Positions 43,550 to 50,287 of a stretch of DNA of 64,000 nucleotides are shown here, one piece after another (position 1 is the first letter of the stretch; each line of letters starts with the position of its first letter). Source of the DNA: SZUA-545 sp050297855 (lineage in GTDB: Bacteria > Campylobacterota > Campylobacteria > Campylobacterales > SZUA-545). The stretch spans positions 106,021 through 170,020 of the forward strand of contig JBNKTC010000001.1 of NCBI GenBank assembly GCA_050297855.1, written 5' to 3'. A program made the translations under genes and the position numbers. The notes beneath the pieces were generated by a model that searched no databases, was not told where the DNA came from, and saw only the letters and a program-made list of their open reading frames with translations.

Positions 43550-43801
43550 TTATTTAAAAAACTCACAAATATCCACATCCAACACCTTTGCAATCTTATA
43601 AAGATGCTCGATATTAAAATGCCTTTTATCATGACAAATCTCTGCTGCAGAGACTAACGATACGGACTTGTGCCCGATTGCCTGGGAAAGGTCAAGCTGC
43701 GTCATCTTATTTTGCTCACGAATGTTTTTGACGTTTTTCCCTATTTTTTTATAAAAATCCTCGATCTCTATATCCGTAAAATCCATCAGGTTTTTTTTCA
43801 A
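43550..43801 (-). CDS. Xre-family regulator 2, paralogue of regulator 1
   Basis: 83 residues from a TTG at 43801. An ATG five codons in (43786) is possible, and neither has a good ribosome site. Helix-turn-helix: VKNIREQNKMTQLDLSQAIGHKSVSLVSAAE, then FNIEHLYKIAKVLDVDICEFF, clearly related to regulator 1. The recognition-helix residues differ (HKSVSLVS against HSSTTIIA), matching the different palindrome upstream (43858-43875). It faces regulator 1 tail to tail, 35 bases apart. Confidence 0.8.
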   Translation of the reverse strand: MKKNLMDFTDIEIEDFYKKIGKNVKNIREQNKMTQLDLSQAIGHKSVSLVSAAEICHDKRHFNIEHLYKIAKVLDVDICEFFK

Positions 43802-43805
43802 GATT

Positions 43806-43823
43806 AACTCACTATTGTAGATT
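43806..43823. promoter_or_regulatory. Degenerate copy of the regulator-2 operator
   Basis: AACTCACTATTGTAGATT matches the perfect palindrome at 43858-43875 at 14 of 18 positions. It overlaps a TACAAT that could be the minus-strand -10 of regulator 2, so binding would block that gene. Confidence 0.5.
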
Positions 43824-43857
43824 TTTTTAAGTTTAGTGAGTTACTATGTATGTGTTC

Positions 43858-43875
43858 AATCCACTATAGTGGATT
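43858..43875. promoter_or_regulatory. Perfect 18-base palindrome AATCCACTATAGTGGATT
   Basis: Lies between the divergent regulator 2 gene and the kinase gene at 43894, 18 bases before the kinase ATG. It shares the CTATAG centre with the regulator-1 operators but has different outer bases, as expected for related Xre proteins with distinct specificity. It could let the island regulator affect the chromosomal kinase gene. Confidence 0.7.
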
Positions 43876-43893
43876 ATTAACAAAGGAAAGGTC

Positions 43894-44964
43894 ATGAAAA
43901 ACTCCATCCATCCAAACCTTTTCGACGAACTGGACACTGCTATCGCCCTATTCCACCGGGAACCGTCAGGGGAGTTTTCCCTCGCCGCGATCAACCCTGC
44001 GGGAGCGACGATAGAGAAGCAGAAGCGTGACACGCTTATCGGTATGAAACACTCCACACTCTTTCCCAATACAGACAGAAGCGGCCTTTCCGAGCTCTTG
44101 AAAAACGTGAACGAGAACGGCAAGGTAAAAAAGGCCCGGCTGGTGATATCCGACTTTGCGGGTAAACTGTCGGTGCGGGAGCTGAAGCTGGTCGGTCTGG
44201 AGGATGGGAAGATCGCCATGCTCTATCGCCTCGCCCCGGAAACTCCCGGACCAGACGACATCCTCCGGCAGTGGAAGTGCCGGACGGCTACCGTCACCGA
44301 CGTAATGGGCCGCATCGCCCACCAATGGCGCCAACCGCTGAGTGTGATCACCCTGATCATGCAGGTCCTGCAAGAGAGCTACGCGCACGGTGAGCTTGAC
44401 GCAGCGTTTTTCGACAAGCAGCTCAAGCTCTTCATGCGTGAAGTGATGTTTCTCTCACAGACCATCGATGAATTCCGCAATTTTTTTGCCGATGATCCCG
44501 TGCGAAACAGCTTTGCCGTTCTGCCCGCCATTAGAGAGAGCAGGAGATATTTTTTTACAGGTGAAAACGCACGGCTTATCAGCGTGGAGATCACGGGTGA
44601 TGATTTTTGGCTCTATACCTATCCGGGAGAGTTCAGCCGGGTGGTGCTGATCCTTTTGGAAAATGCCCGTGAGGCGATAGAGAAGCGGCGGGAGACATCG
44701 CCAGAGATAGAGGGGCACATCACTATCACAACACGCCGGACGGATACGACAAGGCTTATCCGTATCCAAGACAACGGCGGCGGCATCCCGCCTGAGACAA
44801 TCGAAAAGATCTTCGACCCCTACTTCACCACCAAGTTCGAATCCCGGGGAACCGGGATGAACCTCTACATCGCCAAGATACTCACCGAGCACCGCCTGGG
44901 CGGATCACTCCATGCACGAAACAGTAAAGAGGGTGCAATCTTTACCTTGGAATTTGACAACTAA
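43894..44964 (+). CDS. Orphan cytoplasmic histidine kinase with N-terminal PAS-like sensor
   Basis: 356 residues, no membrane helix. The first 120 residues look like a PAS fold (ALFHREPSGEFSLAAINPAG, TLIGMKHSTLFP). His143 is in RIAHQWRQPLSV, followed by the typical helix pair (FLSQTIDEFRNFF). ATPase domain with N box (LILLENAREAI), G1 (IQDNGGGIP) and G2 (GTGMNLYIAK, where GLGL is usually found). Back to GC-rich codons, so it belongs to the host backbone rather than the island. AAAGGAAAGG before the ATG. No response regulator is adjacent. Confidence 0.88.
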   Translation: MKNSIHPNLFDELDTAIALFHREPSGEFSLAAINPAGATIEKQKRDTLIGMKHSTLFPNTDRSGLSELLKNVNENGKVKKARLVISDFAGKLSVRELKLVGLEDGKIAMLYRLAPETPGPDDILRQWKCRTATVTDVMGRIAHQWRQPLSVITLIMQVLQESYAHGELDAAFFDKQLKLFMREVMFLSQTIDEFRNFFADDPVRNSFAVLPAIRESRRYFFTGENARLISVEITGDDFWLYTYPGEFSRVVLILLENAREAIEKRRETSPEIEGHITITTRRTDTTRLIRIQDNGGGIPPETIEKIFDPYFTTKFESRGTGMNLYIAKILTEHRLGGSLHARNSKEGAIFTLEFDN

Positions 44965-44975
44965 CTTTGTTGTCG

Positions 44976-45359
44976 TTAATATGCTTGCTTTGCCGGGATC
45001 ACTCCTCGTACGCCGCCTTTGGGATTTTCCATATCCCCTTTGCGTCTCGGGATCAAGTGAACATGCACGTGGAAGATCGTCTGCCCGGCATCGGCACCGC
45101 AGTTGACACCGACGTTAAAGCCTGTGACGGTTTTGTCTGTCTTTTGAATACTCTCTTTTTGCGAACATAAAAGTTTATTGATCGCTTCCAGCTCATCGGA
45201 TGTCAGATCAAAATAGTCAGCTACGTGGCGTTTTGGAATAATCAATGTGTGATATTCAGTTACTGGAAAGTTATCTCGTATTGCAATAGCGAATTCGTTG
45301 CTTGTTATGATTTGATTTTCGTTGAGCGTACAAAAAATACAGTTATTATCTTTTCTCAC
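44976..45359 (-). CDS. HIT-family nucleotide hydrolase or transferase
   Basis: 127 residues from a GTG that overlaps the regulator stop (GTGA). Histidine triad HVHVHLIPRR with the middle His as nucleophile, a zinc-type N-terminal pair (CIFCTLNENQ) and the family motif HTLIIPKRHVADYFDL. HIT proteins cleave nucleoside phosphoramidates or dinucleotides, and the exact substrate is not readable. Co-transcribed with the winged-helix gene just upstream. Confidence 0.9.
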   Translation of the reverse strand: MRKDNNCIFCTLNENQIITSNEFAIAIRDNFPVTEYHTLIIPKRHVADYFDLTSDELEAINKLLCSQKESIQKTDKTVTGFNVGVNCGADAGQTIFHVHVHLIPRRKGDMENPKGGVRGVIPAKQAY

Positions 45360-45685
45360 AGTGACTTCCCTTGTCTTCGTGGTCTTTTGCGTGAATAGAG
45401 CAGCTTCTCTTGTAACTCTTCGGGATAAAAGGTGATCGCTTTTTTGACCAGGGCTTCGAGCTCTGCTCTGAAAGCATATCGCGGGTTTAGCCGGTAGATG
45501 ACAGTACGTCCGACCTTTTGGCTCACCAGCACACCACCCAGCTCCAGGCTTTCGAGCTGCTTTTGAACCGGTGAGATACTGACCTCAAATGTCCGTGCGA
45601 TCTCCCGGGCATATCCCTCTTCATTAGTAATGATAAAGGCAAGTACCTGTTCTTTTGTCTTTGAGCCGGTGATTGCTTCGATCAT
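45356..45685 (-). CDS. Winged-helix transcriptional regulator (ArsR-like)
   Basis: 109 residues. A winged helix covers about 10-75 (LAFIITNEEGYAREIARTFEVSISPVQKQLESLELGGVLVSQKVGRTVIYRLN). The C-terminal basic tail is RKRPRRQGKSL. There are no obvious metal-binding cysteines. It starts at an ATG after AGAGG, and a perfect 16-base palindrome lies between the promoter and the start, so negative autoregulation is likely. The HIT gene overlaps its end. Confidence 0.82.
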   Translation of the reverse strand: MIEAITGSKTKEQVLAFIITNEEGYAREIARTFEVSISPVQKQLESLELGGVLVSQKVGRTVIYRLNPRYAFRAELEALVKKAITFYPEELQEKLLYSRKRPRRQGKSL

Positions 45686-45699
45686 ATTGACCTCTTTTA

Positions 45700-45715
45700 T
45701 AGGTTATATAACCTA
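45700..45715. promoter_or_regulatory. Perfect 16-base palindrome TAGGTTATATAACCTA
   Basis: Overlaps the expected transcription start of the winged-helix/HIT operon. A further half-site ATAGGT follows at 45720. Well placed as the operator of the winged-helix regulator. Confidence 0.75.
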
Positions 45716-45716
45716 C

Positions 45717-45745
45717 ATTATAGGTCAATGGAAAAATTTAGTCAA
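45717..45745 (-). promoter_or_regulatory. Sigma-70 promoter of the winged-helix/HIT operon
   Basis: Read on the minus strand: TTGACT (45745-45740), 17-base spacer, TATAAT (45722-45717). One mismatch from consensus in 12 positions. The start site falls inside the palindrome at 45700-45715. Confidence 0.78.
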
Positions 45746-45757
45746 CCCTTTTTTCTT

Positions 45758-45874
45758 TCACCCCCGCATAAACTCTACAAAAGACTGCTTCGATCTTAAA
45801 AGCTGATCTTTAAACTCCGGGCTGATGCCCGCCATAATCCAGATGAAAAGTCCCAGCATGATGATAAGTTCCAT
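45758..45874 (-). CDS. 38-residue small membrane protein
   Basis: The frame begins at an ATG at 45874 with a strong GGAG ribosome site six bases before it. The N-terminal half is a single hydrophobic helix (MELIIMLGLFIWIMAGIS), followed by a polar tail with two Lys/Arg and an Asp (EFKDQLLRSKQSFVEFMRG). The stop at 45758 is just upstream of the promoter of the winged-helix gene. It is divergent from the WYL regulator. The ribosome site and helix make it a believable small protein. The function is unknown. Confidence 0.6.
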   Translation of the reverse strand: MELIIMLGLFIWIMAGISPEFKDQLLRSKQSFVEFMRG

Positions 45875-45919
45875 TTTATGCTCCTTGATTTTCTGATAGT
45901 GTCAGATTAGGAAATCTTG

Positions 45920-45948
45920 TGGACAAAAGTTTGTCCATACGTTAAAAT
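45920..45948 (+). promoter_or_regulatory. Promoter and operator of a probably leaderless WYL gene
   Basis: TGGACA (45920-45925), 17-base spacer and TAAAAT (45943-45948). The ATG at 45954 lies where the transcript should begin, and there is no ribosome site. The -35 element is inside a perfect inverted repeat TGGACAAA-AG-TTTGTCCA (45920-45937), a likely autoregulatory operator. Confidence 0.65.
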
Positions 45949-45953
45949 GAAGC

Positions 45954-46898
45954 ATGAGCAAAATGACAGAGATAGGACTGGCACTATTCAAACAGGCCTT
46001 TATGGGCGGGAGTGTCTCGACGGAACAGGTCTCGGGAGAGGACTACAAAGCGACGCAGCGGGCACTTCGCGACCTAGTGGATCGGGGGCTACTGGAACCG
46101 GGGGCGGGGGATACGAAGCACAAGCGCTACCGTGTCCCCTCGGCGATCCGCGAGGTGCAGGCTCGGAGCAACCTGAACGTGGAGCGGAAGATGTTTTTGT
46201 GCCATGCGATCTACCATGCCGATGTGAAGGCGCTGGAGACTTTCCGGATCGACAAGGGCACCCTGCTGAAGATCCTCTTTGATGATTCGCTCCCGACGCA
46301 CTTCTATTCGCTGAGCGACTACGGGGAGCAGTCCCGGGCCAATGCCCTTTTGAGGGCCCACGGCAAGGTCGCCGAAGCTGTCGCCCTCTCCCACGGGCTG
46401 AAGCTCTCGTATCAGAAGGCCGACGGCACGCTCAAAGACTACACGCTGCAGCCCTACGCGATCCTCGTGGAGCGCTACTGGGACTACCTGCTGGCCGTGG
46501 ACGTGAACGAGAGCGAGCGCAGCCCCATCAAGACCTTCCGGCTCGACCGCATCCGGCAGGCGGTGCCGCTCAAAGCCGACACCTTCGAAAAAGACCCGGC
46601 GATCCTGGAGGATATCAAAAACGCCAAGAGCATCTACCACTTCACCCAAGGCGACTACCAGACCGTGATCCTGGAGATCGGCGAGGAGCTGGCCGAGAGC
46701 ATCCGGCAGGTGCCCTACTTCCCGTTCCAGGAGTTTCTGGGCTACCAGGGCGACCGGATCAGGATATCGACCCGCATCAAACGCCCCGAAGAGATCATCC
46801 CCGATATCAAGATGCTCATGCCCCACGTGCGGGTCGTCGACAACGATGAGATCAGTGAAAGGATCCGGGAGGATATTAAAAAGTATTTGCGGGACTAG
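45954..46898 (+). CDS. WYL-domain transcriptional regulator
   Basis: 314 residues. An N-terminal winged-helix-like region (about 1-65, with DYKATQRALRDLVDRGLLEP) and a WYL domain from about 150 (DYTLQPYAILVERYWDYLLAVD), then a WCX-like C-terminal extension. WYL proteins respond to small ligands or nucleic acid and often control defence or DNA-repair genes. Starts at the expected transcription start of its promoter, with no leader. The divergent 38-residue gene may be a target. A frame at 45917-46282 in another phase is a shadow. Confidence 0.82.
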   Translation: MSKMTEIGLALFKQAFMGGSVSTEQVSGEDYKATQRALRDLVDRGLLEPGAGDTKHKRYRVPSAIREVQARSNLNVERKMFLCHAIYHADVKALETFRIDKGTLLKILFDDSLPTHFYSLSDYGEQSRANALLRAHGKVAEAVALSHGLKLSYQKADGTLKDYTLQPYAILVERYWDYLLAVDVNESERSPIKTFRLDRIRQAVPLKADTFEKDPAILEDIKNAKSIYHFTQGDYQTVILEIGEELAESIRQVPYFPFQEFLGYQGDRIRISTRIKRPEEIIPDIKMLMPHVRVVDNDEISERIREDIKKYLRD

Positions 46899-46945
46899 GA
46901 AAACCGGCTGCTATTCTGCCCGAAAGCAGCCGGTGGGAGGAGGGT

Positions 46946-47137
46946 CTACTCGAACAGGCCGGCGCGTTTGGCTGTGTTCTCTTTTACGGCTTTGCGTTTT
47001 CGGTCGCGGCGTGTGCAGCGGCAGAGGCGCTCCTCTTCGAAAACGTTCTCGTAGGATTTGAACCCGGCGTTAAAATAGGGGTCGCGTTTTTTTGTTCGGG
47101 TACGTTCACCGAAAATGTTTTTTACGATTCTTCTCAT
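46946..47137 (-). CDS. Small basic protein of unknown function
   Basis: 63 residues from the ATG at 47137, with GGAG eight bases before it. Very basic (RRIVKNIFGERTRTKKRD, then CRCTRRDRKRKAVKE) with two cysteines. The open frame continues to 47272 but the upstream part has no ribosome site. No family recognised. It could bind nucleic acid. A 13-base-stem inverted repeat sits about 40 bases upstream of its start (47177-47207). Confidence 0.42.
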   Translation of the reverse strand: MRRIVKNIFGERTRTKKRDPYFNAGFKSYENVFEEERLCRCTRRDRKRKAVKENTAKRAGLFE

Positions 47138-47176
47138 CTTCAAGCTCCATATTTTTTCCGGAACTTTAACCCACAA

Positions 47177-47207
47177 AAATGGAGAAATCATGGAGATTTC
47201 TCCATTT
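47177..47207. repeat. Inverted repeat with 13-base perfect stem
   Basis: AAATGGAGAAATC pairs with GATTTCTCCATTT around a 5-base loop. On the minus strand it is followed by TTTTTGTGG, so it could act as an attenuator before the small basic gene, or as an operator. Confidence 0.5.
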
Positions 47208-47464
47208 GTAACCAAACAGTCAATAAAACGACCATTTTTCCCTTTCCATTGCCCTTTTATTGACGCGCTCATCTCTTTATATACATAATAAAAAGTGCAA
47301 TGAGGTGTCTTTATCTGAACATAGTGATCCCATTAAATTTTCCATATGATTAAATTTTAGGCATTCGGTGCTGACTATTTTTGATCATCCTGTGTTACAC
47401 TAGGGGTAATTGTCAAAGATTGACTGGGAGAACGGCTCTTGCGAGCGTGTTCTTACTGTTGTCC
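47208..47464. other. Non-coding stretch before the guanidine riboswitch
   Basis: About 260 bases without a gene. It should hold the promoter of the guanidine operon, but no good sigma-70 pair could be assigned (TACACT at 47396 lacks a matching -35). A hairpin GCTC-TTGC-GAGC lies at 47435-47447, inside a weaker GAAC/GTTC stem, just before the riboswitch. Confidence 0.4.
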
Positions 47465-47562
47465 AATATACAGCTAGGGTTCCGGCCGCGAGGTGACTGG
47501 TCCGAGAGCTGTAGACCTTCTGGGTGAAGGTTACACGGAGGGATAAAAGCCCGGGAGAGTTT
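47465..47562 (+). promoter_or_regulatory. Guanidine-I (ykkC) riboswitch
   Basis: All the conserved blocks are present in order: CTAGGGTTCCG (47474-47484), GGTCCGAGAG (47499-47508), ACACGG (47533-47538) and GGGATAAAAGCCCGGGAGA (47540-47558). The closing stem TACAGCT / AGCTGTA (47469-47475 with 47507-47513) is a perfect 7 pairs. Next is a hairpin ACCTTC / GAAGGT. It lies directly upstream of a guanidine operon, as in other bacteria. Guanidinium binding should prevent the downstream terminator and switch the operon on. Confidence 0.95.
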
Positions 47563-47582
47563 TTCTCCCAGCCGGTTTTTTT
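47551..47582 (+). terminator. Riboswitch-controlled intrinsic terminator
   Basis: GGGAGA (47553-47558) pairs with TCTCCC (47564-47569), and a run of seven T follows at 47576-47582. The left arm is shared with the 3' end of the riboswitch core, so ligand binding and terminator formation exclude each other. Confidence 0.8.
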
Positions 47583-47608
47583 CAAATCCAATCACTCAGG
47601 AGTTTTCA

Positions 47609-48679
47609 ATGAAATCTCACATCTACTCCCCCTTTAGAATCTTAGTTGCCGCGTTGATCGCGCTCGGTCTTTTGAGCACGTCTGCACTGGCTGAAACAAA
47701 AAAGAAATTTACCGTATCCTGGACTATCTACGTCGGCTGGATGCCTTGGGATTATGCCCAGCAAAAAGGTATCGTCGATAAATGGGCCAAAAAATACGGC
47801 ATCGATATCGAGCTGGTCCAGGTCAACGACTACATCGAATCCATCAACCAGTACACAGTCGGTAAATTCGACGGCTGTATGATGACAAACATGGATGCGC
47901 TGACGATCCCGGCTGCGGGCGGTGTCGACTCTACTGCTGTCATCATGGGCGACTTCTCCAACGGTAACGACGGGGTCATCCTCAAAGACAAAAAGAGCCT
48001 CAAGGATATCAAGGGCCAAAACGTCAACCTGGTCGAACTCTCCGTCTCCCACTACCTGCTGGCACGCGGACTTGAGACTGTCGGTCTGAGCGAGCGCGAC
48101 GTCAAAGTCGTCAACACATCCGACGCGGACATGGTCGCAGCCTACGGCTCCAAAGGCGTCACGGCGATGACGACATGGAACCCGCAGCTTAGCGAGATCC
48201 TCTCCACAAACAAAAGTGCCAACCTGGTCTTCGACTCCAGCAAGATCCCCGGCGAGATCATCGATATGCTCGTGGTCAACACCGAAACACTCAAAGACAA
48301 CCCGGCACTGGGTAAAGCACTCACGGGTGCATGGTTTGAAGTCATGGCCCTTATGAAAAAAGGGGACAAAGCTGCCCTGACGTTCATGGCCAAAGCATCC
48401 GGTACGGACCTGGCGGGCTACAAAAGCCAGCTGGACTCCACGATGATGTTCTACGACGCGTCCGACGCGGTCAAGTTCGCCGTAAGCGACGCACTGCCTA
48501 CGACAATGAAAAAAGTGGCTGAGTTCTCCTATGATCACGGTATCCTGGGTGAAGGTGCACCGAATGCCGAATTTATCGGTATGGCATTCCCCGGCGGCAA
48601 GACCTTCGGTGATACAAAAAATATCAAACTCCGTTTCGATGACACTTACGTGAAAATGGCTGCGGAAGGCAAACTGTAA
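47609..48679 (+). CDS. ABC transporter substrate-binding protein, NitT/TauT class, probable guanidine importer
   Basis: 356 residues with a signal peptide (ILVAALIALGLLSTSALAE). The mature protein has a type II periplasmic-binding fold: VSWTIYVGWMPWDYAQQKGI, then QYTVGKFDGCMMTNMDAL, SNGNDGVILK and MLVVNTETLK. It is first in an operon under a guanidine riboswitch, with AGGAG before the ATG, so guanidine or a close relative is the expected ligand (inference). Nitrate and taurine binders share this class. Followed after 9 bases by the permease. Confidence 0.88.
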   Translation: MKSHIYSPFRILVAALIALGLLSTSALAETKKKFTVSWTIYVGWMPWDYAQQKGIVDKWAKKYGIDIELVQVNDYIESINQYTVGKFDGCMMTNMDALTIPAAGGVDSTAVIMGDFSNGNDGVILKDKKSLKDIKGQNVNLVELSVSHYLLARGLETVGLSERDVKVVNTSDADMVAAYGSKGVTAMTTWNPQLSEILSTNKSANLVFDSSKIPGEIIDMLVVNTETLKDNPALGKALTGAWFEVMALMKKGDKAALTFMAKASGTDLAGYKSQLDSTMMFYDASDAVKFAVSDALPTTMKKVAEFSYDHGILGEGAPNAEFIGMAFPGGKTFGDTKNIKLRFDDTYVKMAAEGKL

Positions 48680-48688
48680 GGATTTCCC

Positions 48689-49513
48689 ATGAAACGTCTG
48701 ATGAATCTTCTTCCATCCCGTCCGGCAACGGTCCTTCTGGGACTGCTGCCGTTTGTCCTGATCGTGGTTTTCTACTTCGTCGCATCCGATGCGCGCCTGG
48801 CGGAAAACCCCAACGACAAGCTCCTCCCCTCCATCAGCTCCCTGGCTGACGCGGTCGACCGATACGCGTTTACCGAGAGCAAGCGGACGGGGGAGTACCT
48901 CTTCTGGGCGGACACCTCCGCATCGCTGGAGCGTCTGGGAATGGGGATTTTATTCAGTGCGCTTCTGGCCCTGATGATCGGGATCCCTTTAGGGCTTATC
49001 CCTTTTGTGCGGGCGGGACTCTCCCCTTTTGTCGCGGCATTTTCCATGGTGCCGCCCATGGCTATTTTGCCTATCCTGTTTATTATCTTCGGGATGGGCG
49101 AGGTGGCCAAAGTGGCCCTGATCATCATCGGGGTCACACCGATTATCGTTCGGGATATCCAGCAACGGGTTGCTGAGATACCCGCCGAACAGCTCATCAA
49201 GGCGCAGACACTGGGCGCATCCACCTGGACGATCGTGCTCCGAGTGGTGCTTCCCCAGGTACTGCCGCGGCTCTTTGACGCGGTACGGCTCACACTGGGA
49301 ACGGCCTGGATCTTCCTGATCTCCGCCGAGGCGATCGCCGCCACGGAGGGGCTGGGATACCGGATCTTCCTGGTACGCCGCTACATGTCCATGGACATCA
49401 TCCTGCCCTACGTCGGATGGATCACGCTGCTGGCATTCTTCTTTGACTACGGGTTGAAGAAGCTCACCGGCAAACTCTTCCCCTGGTATGAAGGCACAAG
49501 GAGCGGAAAATGA
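48689..49513 (+). CDS. ABC transporter permease (NitT/TauT class)
   Basis: 274 residues with about six helices. The coupling-helix EAA motif is AEQLIKAQTLGASTWTIVLRVVLPQVLPRLFDAVRL, as in SsuC/TauC permeases. An extra periplasmic loop (residues 30-70, DARLAENPNDKLLPSISSL) separates the first helix from the rest, as in NrtB-like proteins. Its stop overlaps the ATPase gene start (ATGA). Confidence 0.9.
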   Translation: MKRLMNLLPSRPATVLLGLLPFVLIVVFYFVASDARLAENPNDKLLPSISSLADAVDRYAFTESKRTGEYLFWADTSASLERLGMGILFSALLALMIGIPLGLIPFVRAGLSPFVAAFSMVPPMAILPILFIIFGMGEVAKVALIIIGVTPIIVRDIQQRVAEIPAEQLIKAQTLGASTWTIVLRVVLPQVLPRLFDAVRLTLGTAWIFLISAEAIAATEGLGYRIFLVRRYMSMDIILPYVGWITLLAFFFDYGLKKLTGKLFPWYEGTRSGK

Positions 49514-50277
49514 ACCTGGTAACCATTCGAAACCTATGGAAACAGTACGGCGAGACGGTGGTGCTCGAAGGTATCAACCTCGACATCAAACCGGGCGAAT
49601 TCCTCACCCTGGTCGGACCCTCCGGCTGCGGGAAGACGACGCTTTTAAAGATGCTTCTGGGACAGGAGACACCGACACGCGGGACCTTCCTGCTCGAAGA
49701 CAAGCCCTTCCCGAGCGAACCGGGCGTCGAGCGCGGGATCGTCTTCCAGCGCTACTCCGTCTTCCCGCACCTGACGGTGCTGGGCAATGTGATGCTGGGA
49801 CTGGAGCTGGAAGGCTCCTCCCTGCTGGGCAAACTCCTCGGCAAAAAGCGCAAAAAAGCCAAAGCGGAGGCGATGAAGATGCTCGAAGCCGTCGGTCTGG
49901 AACACGCGGCCGACAAATACCCCAGCGAGCTTTCGGGAGGGATGCAACAGCGTCTCTCCATCGCCCAGTCCCTGGTCAAAAAGCCGAAGCTCCTGCTTCT
50001 TGATGAGCCGTTCGGGGCTCTGGATCCGGGTATCCGTGCGGACATGCACGCCCTGATCCTCAAACTCTGGAAAGAGAACGATCTTTCCGTACTGATGGTG
50101 ACACACGACCTGCACGAAGGGTTCTACCTTGGGACCCGCCTGCTGGTCTTTGACAAAGTCCGAAACGACCCGCAGGCCCCCCACGCCTACGGGGCGAAGA
50201 TCACCTACGACATCCCGGTGGGGGATACACGTGAAGAGGTGCTGGAAAGCATCAATACCTCTTTGGAAAAACAGTAA
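49510..50277 (+). CDS. ABC transporter ATPase (NitT/TauT class)
   Basis: 255 residues. Walker A VGPSGCGKTTLLKML, Q-loop in VFQRYSVFPHL, signature ELSGGMQQRLSIAQSL, Walker B LLLLDEPFGALDP and the switch His in VTHDLHEG. Energises the importer encoded just before it. Eleven bases separate it from the first DUF1989 gene, so the operon continues. Confidence 0.93.
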   Translation: MNLVTIRNLWKQYGETVVLEGINLDIKPGEFLTLVGPSGCGKTTLLKMLLGQETPTRGTFLLEDKPFPSEPGVERGIVFQRYSVFPHLTVLGNVMLGLELEGSSLLGKLLGKKRKKAKAEAMKMLEAVGLEHAADKYPSELSGGMQQRLSIAQSLVKKPKLLLLDEPFGALDPGIRADMHALILKLWKENDLSVLMVTHDLHEGFYLGTRLLVFDKVRNDPQAPHAYGAKITYDIPVGDTREEVLESINTSLEKQ

Positions 50278-50287
50278 AGGAACAGAC

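Larger units (their letters stand above)
37266..43890. other. AT-rich island carrying a phosphorothioate-type defence system
   Basis: From just after the ACP gene to just before the kinase gene at 43894 the sequence is visibly AT-rich, with A/T-ending codons (long A and T runs), unlike the GC-rich flanks. It contains the SspE-like nuclease, DndE-, DndD- and DndC-like proteins, a small unknown protein and two Xre regulators. No integrase, transposase, tRNA or clear direct repeats mark the edges. Horizontal acquisition is likely (inference from composition and content). Confidence 0.75.

Noticed and set aside
37266..43890. Complete classical Dnd system or an integrated phage
   Set aside because: No dndA, dndB or dndFGH, and no integrase, structural phage gene or attachment repeats were found in the island.
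45917..46282. Alternative frame overlapping the WYL gene
   Set aside because: Different phase from the WYL domain and dominated by Gly/Arg shadow codons.
47420..47445. Sigma-54 promoter before the guanidine riboswitch
   Set aside because: GG and GC elements are 12-13 bases apart instead of the required 10.
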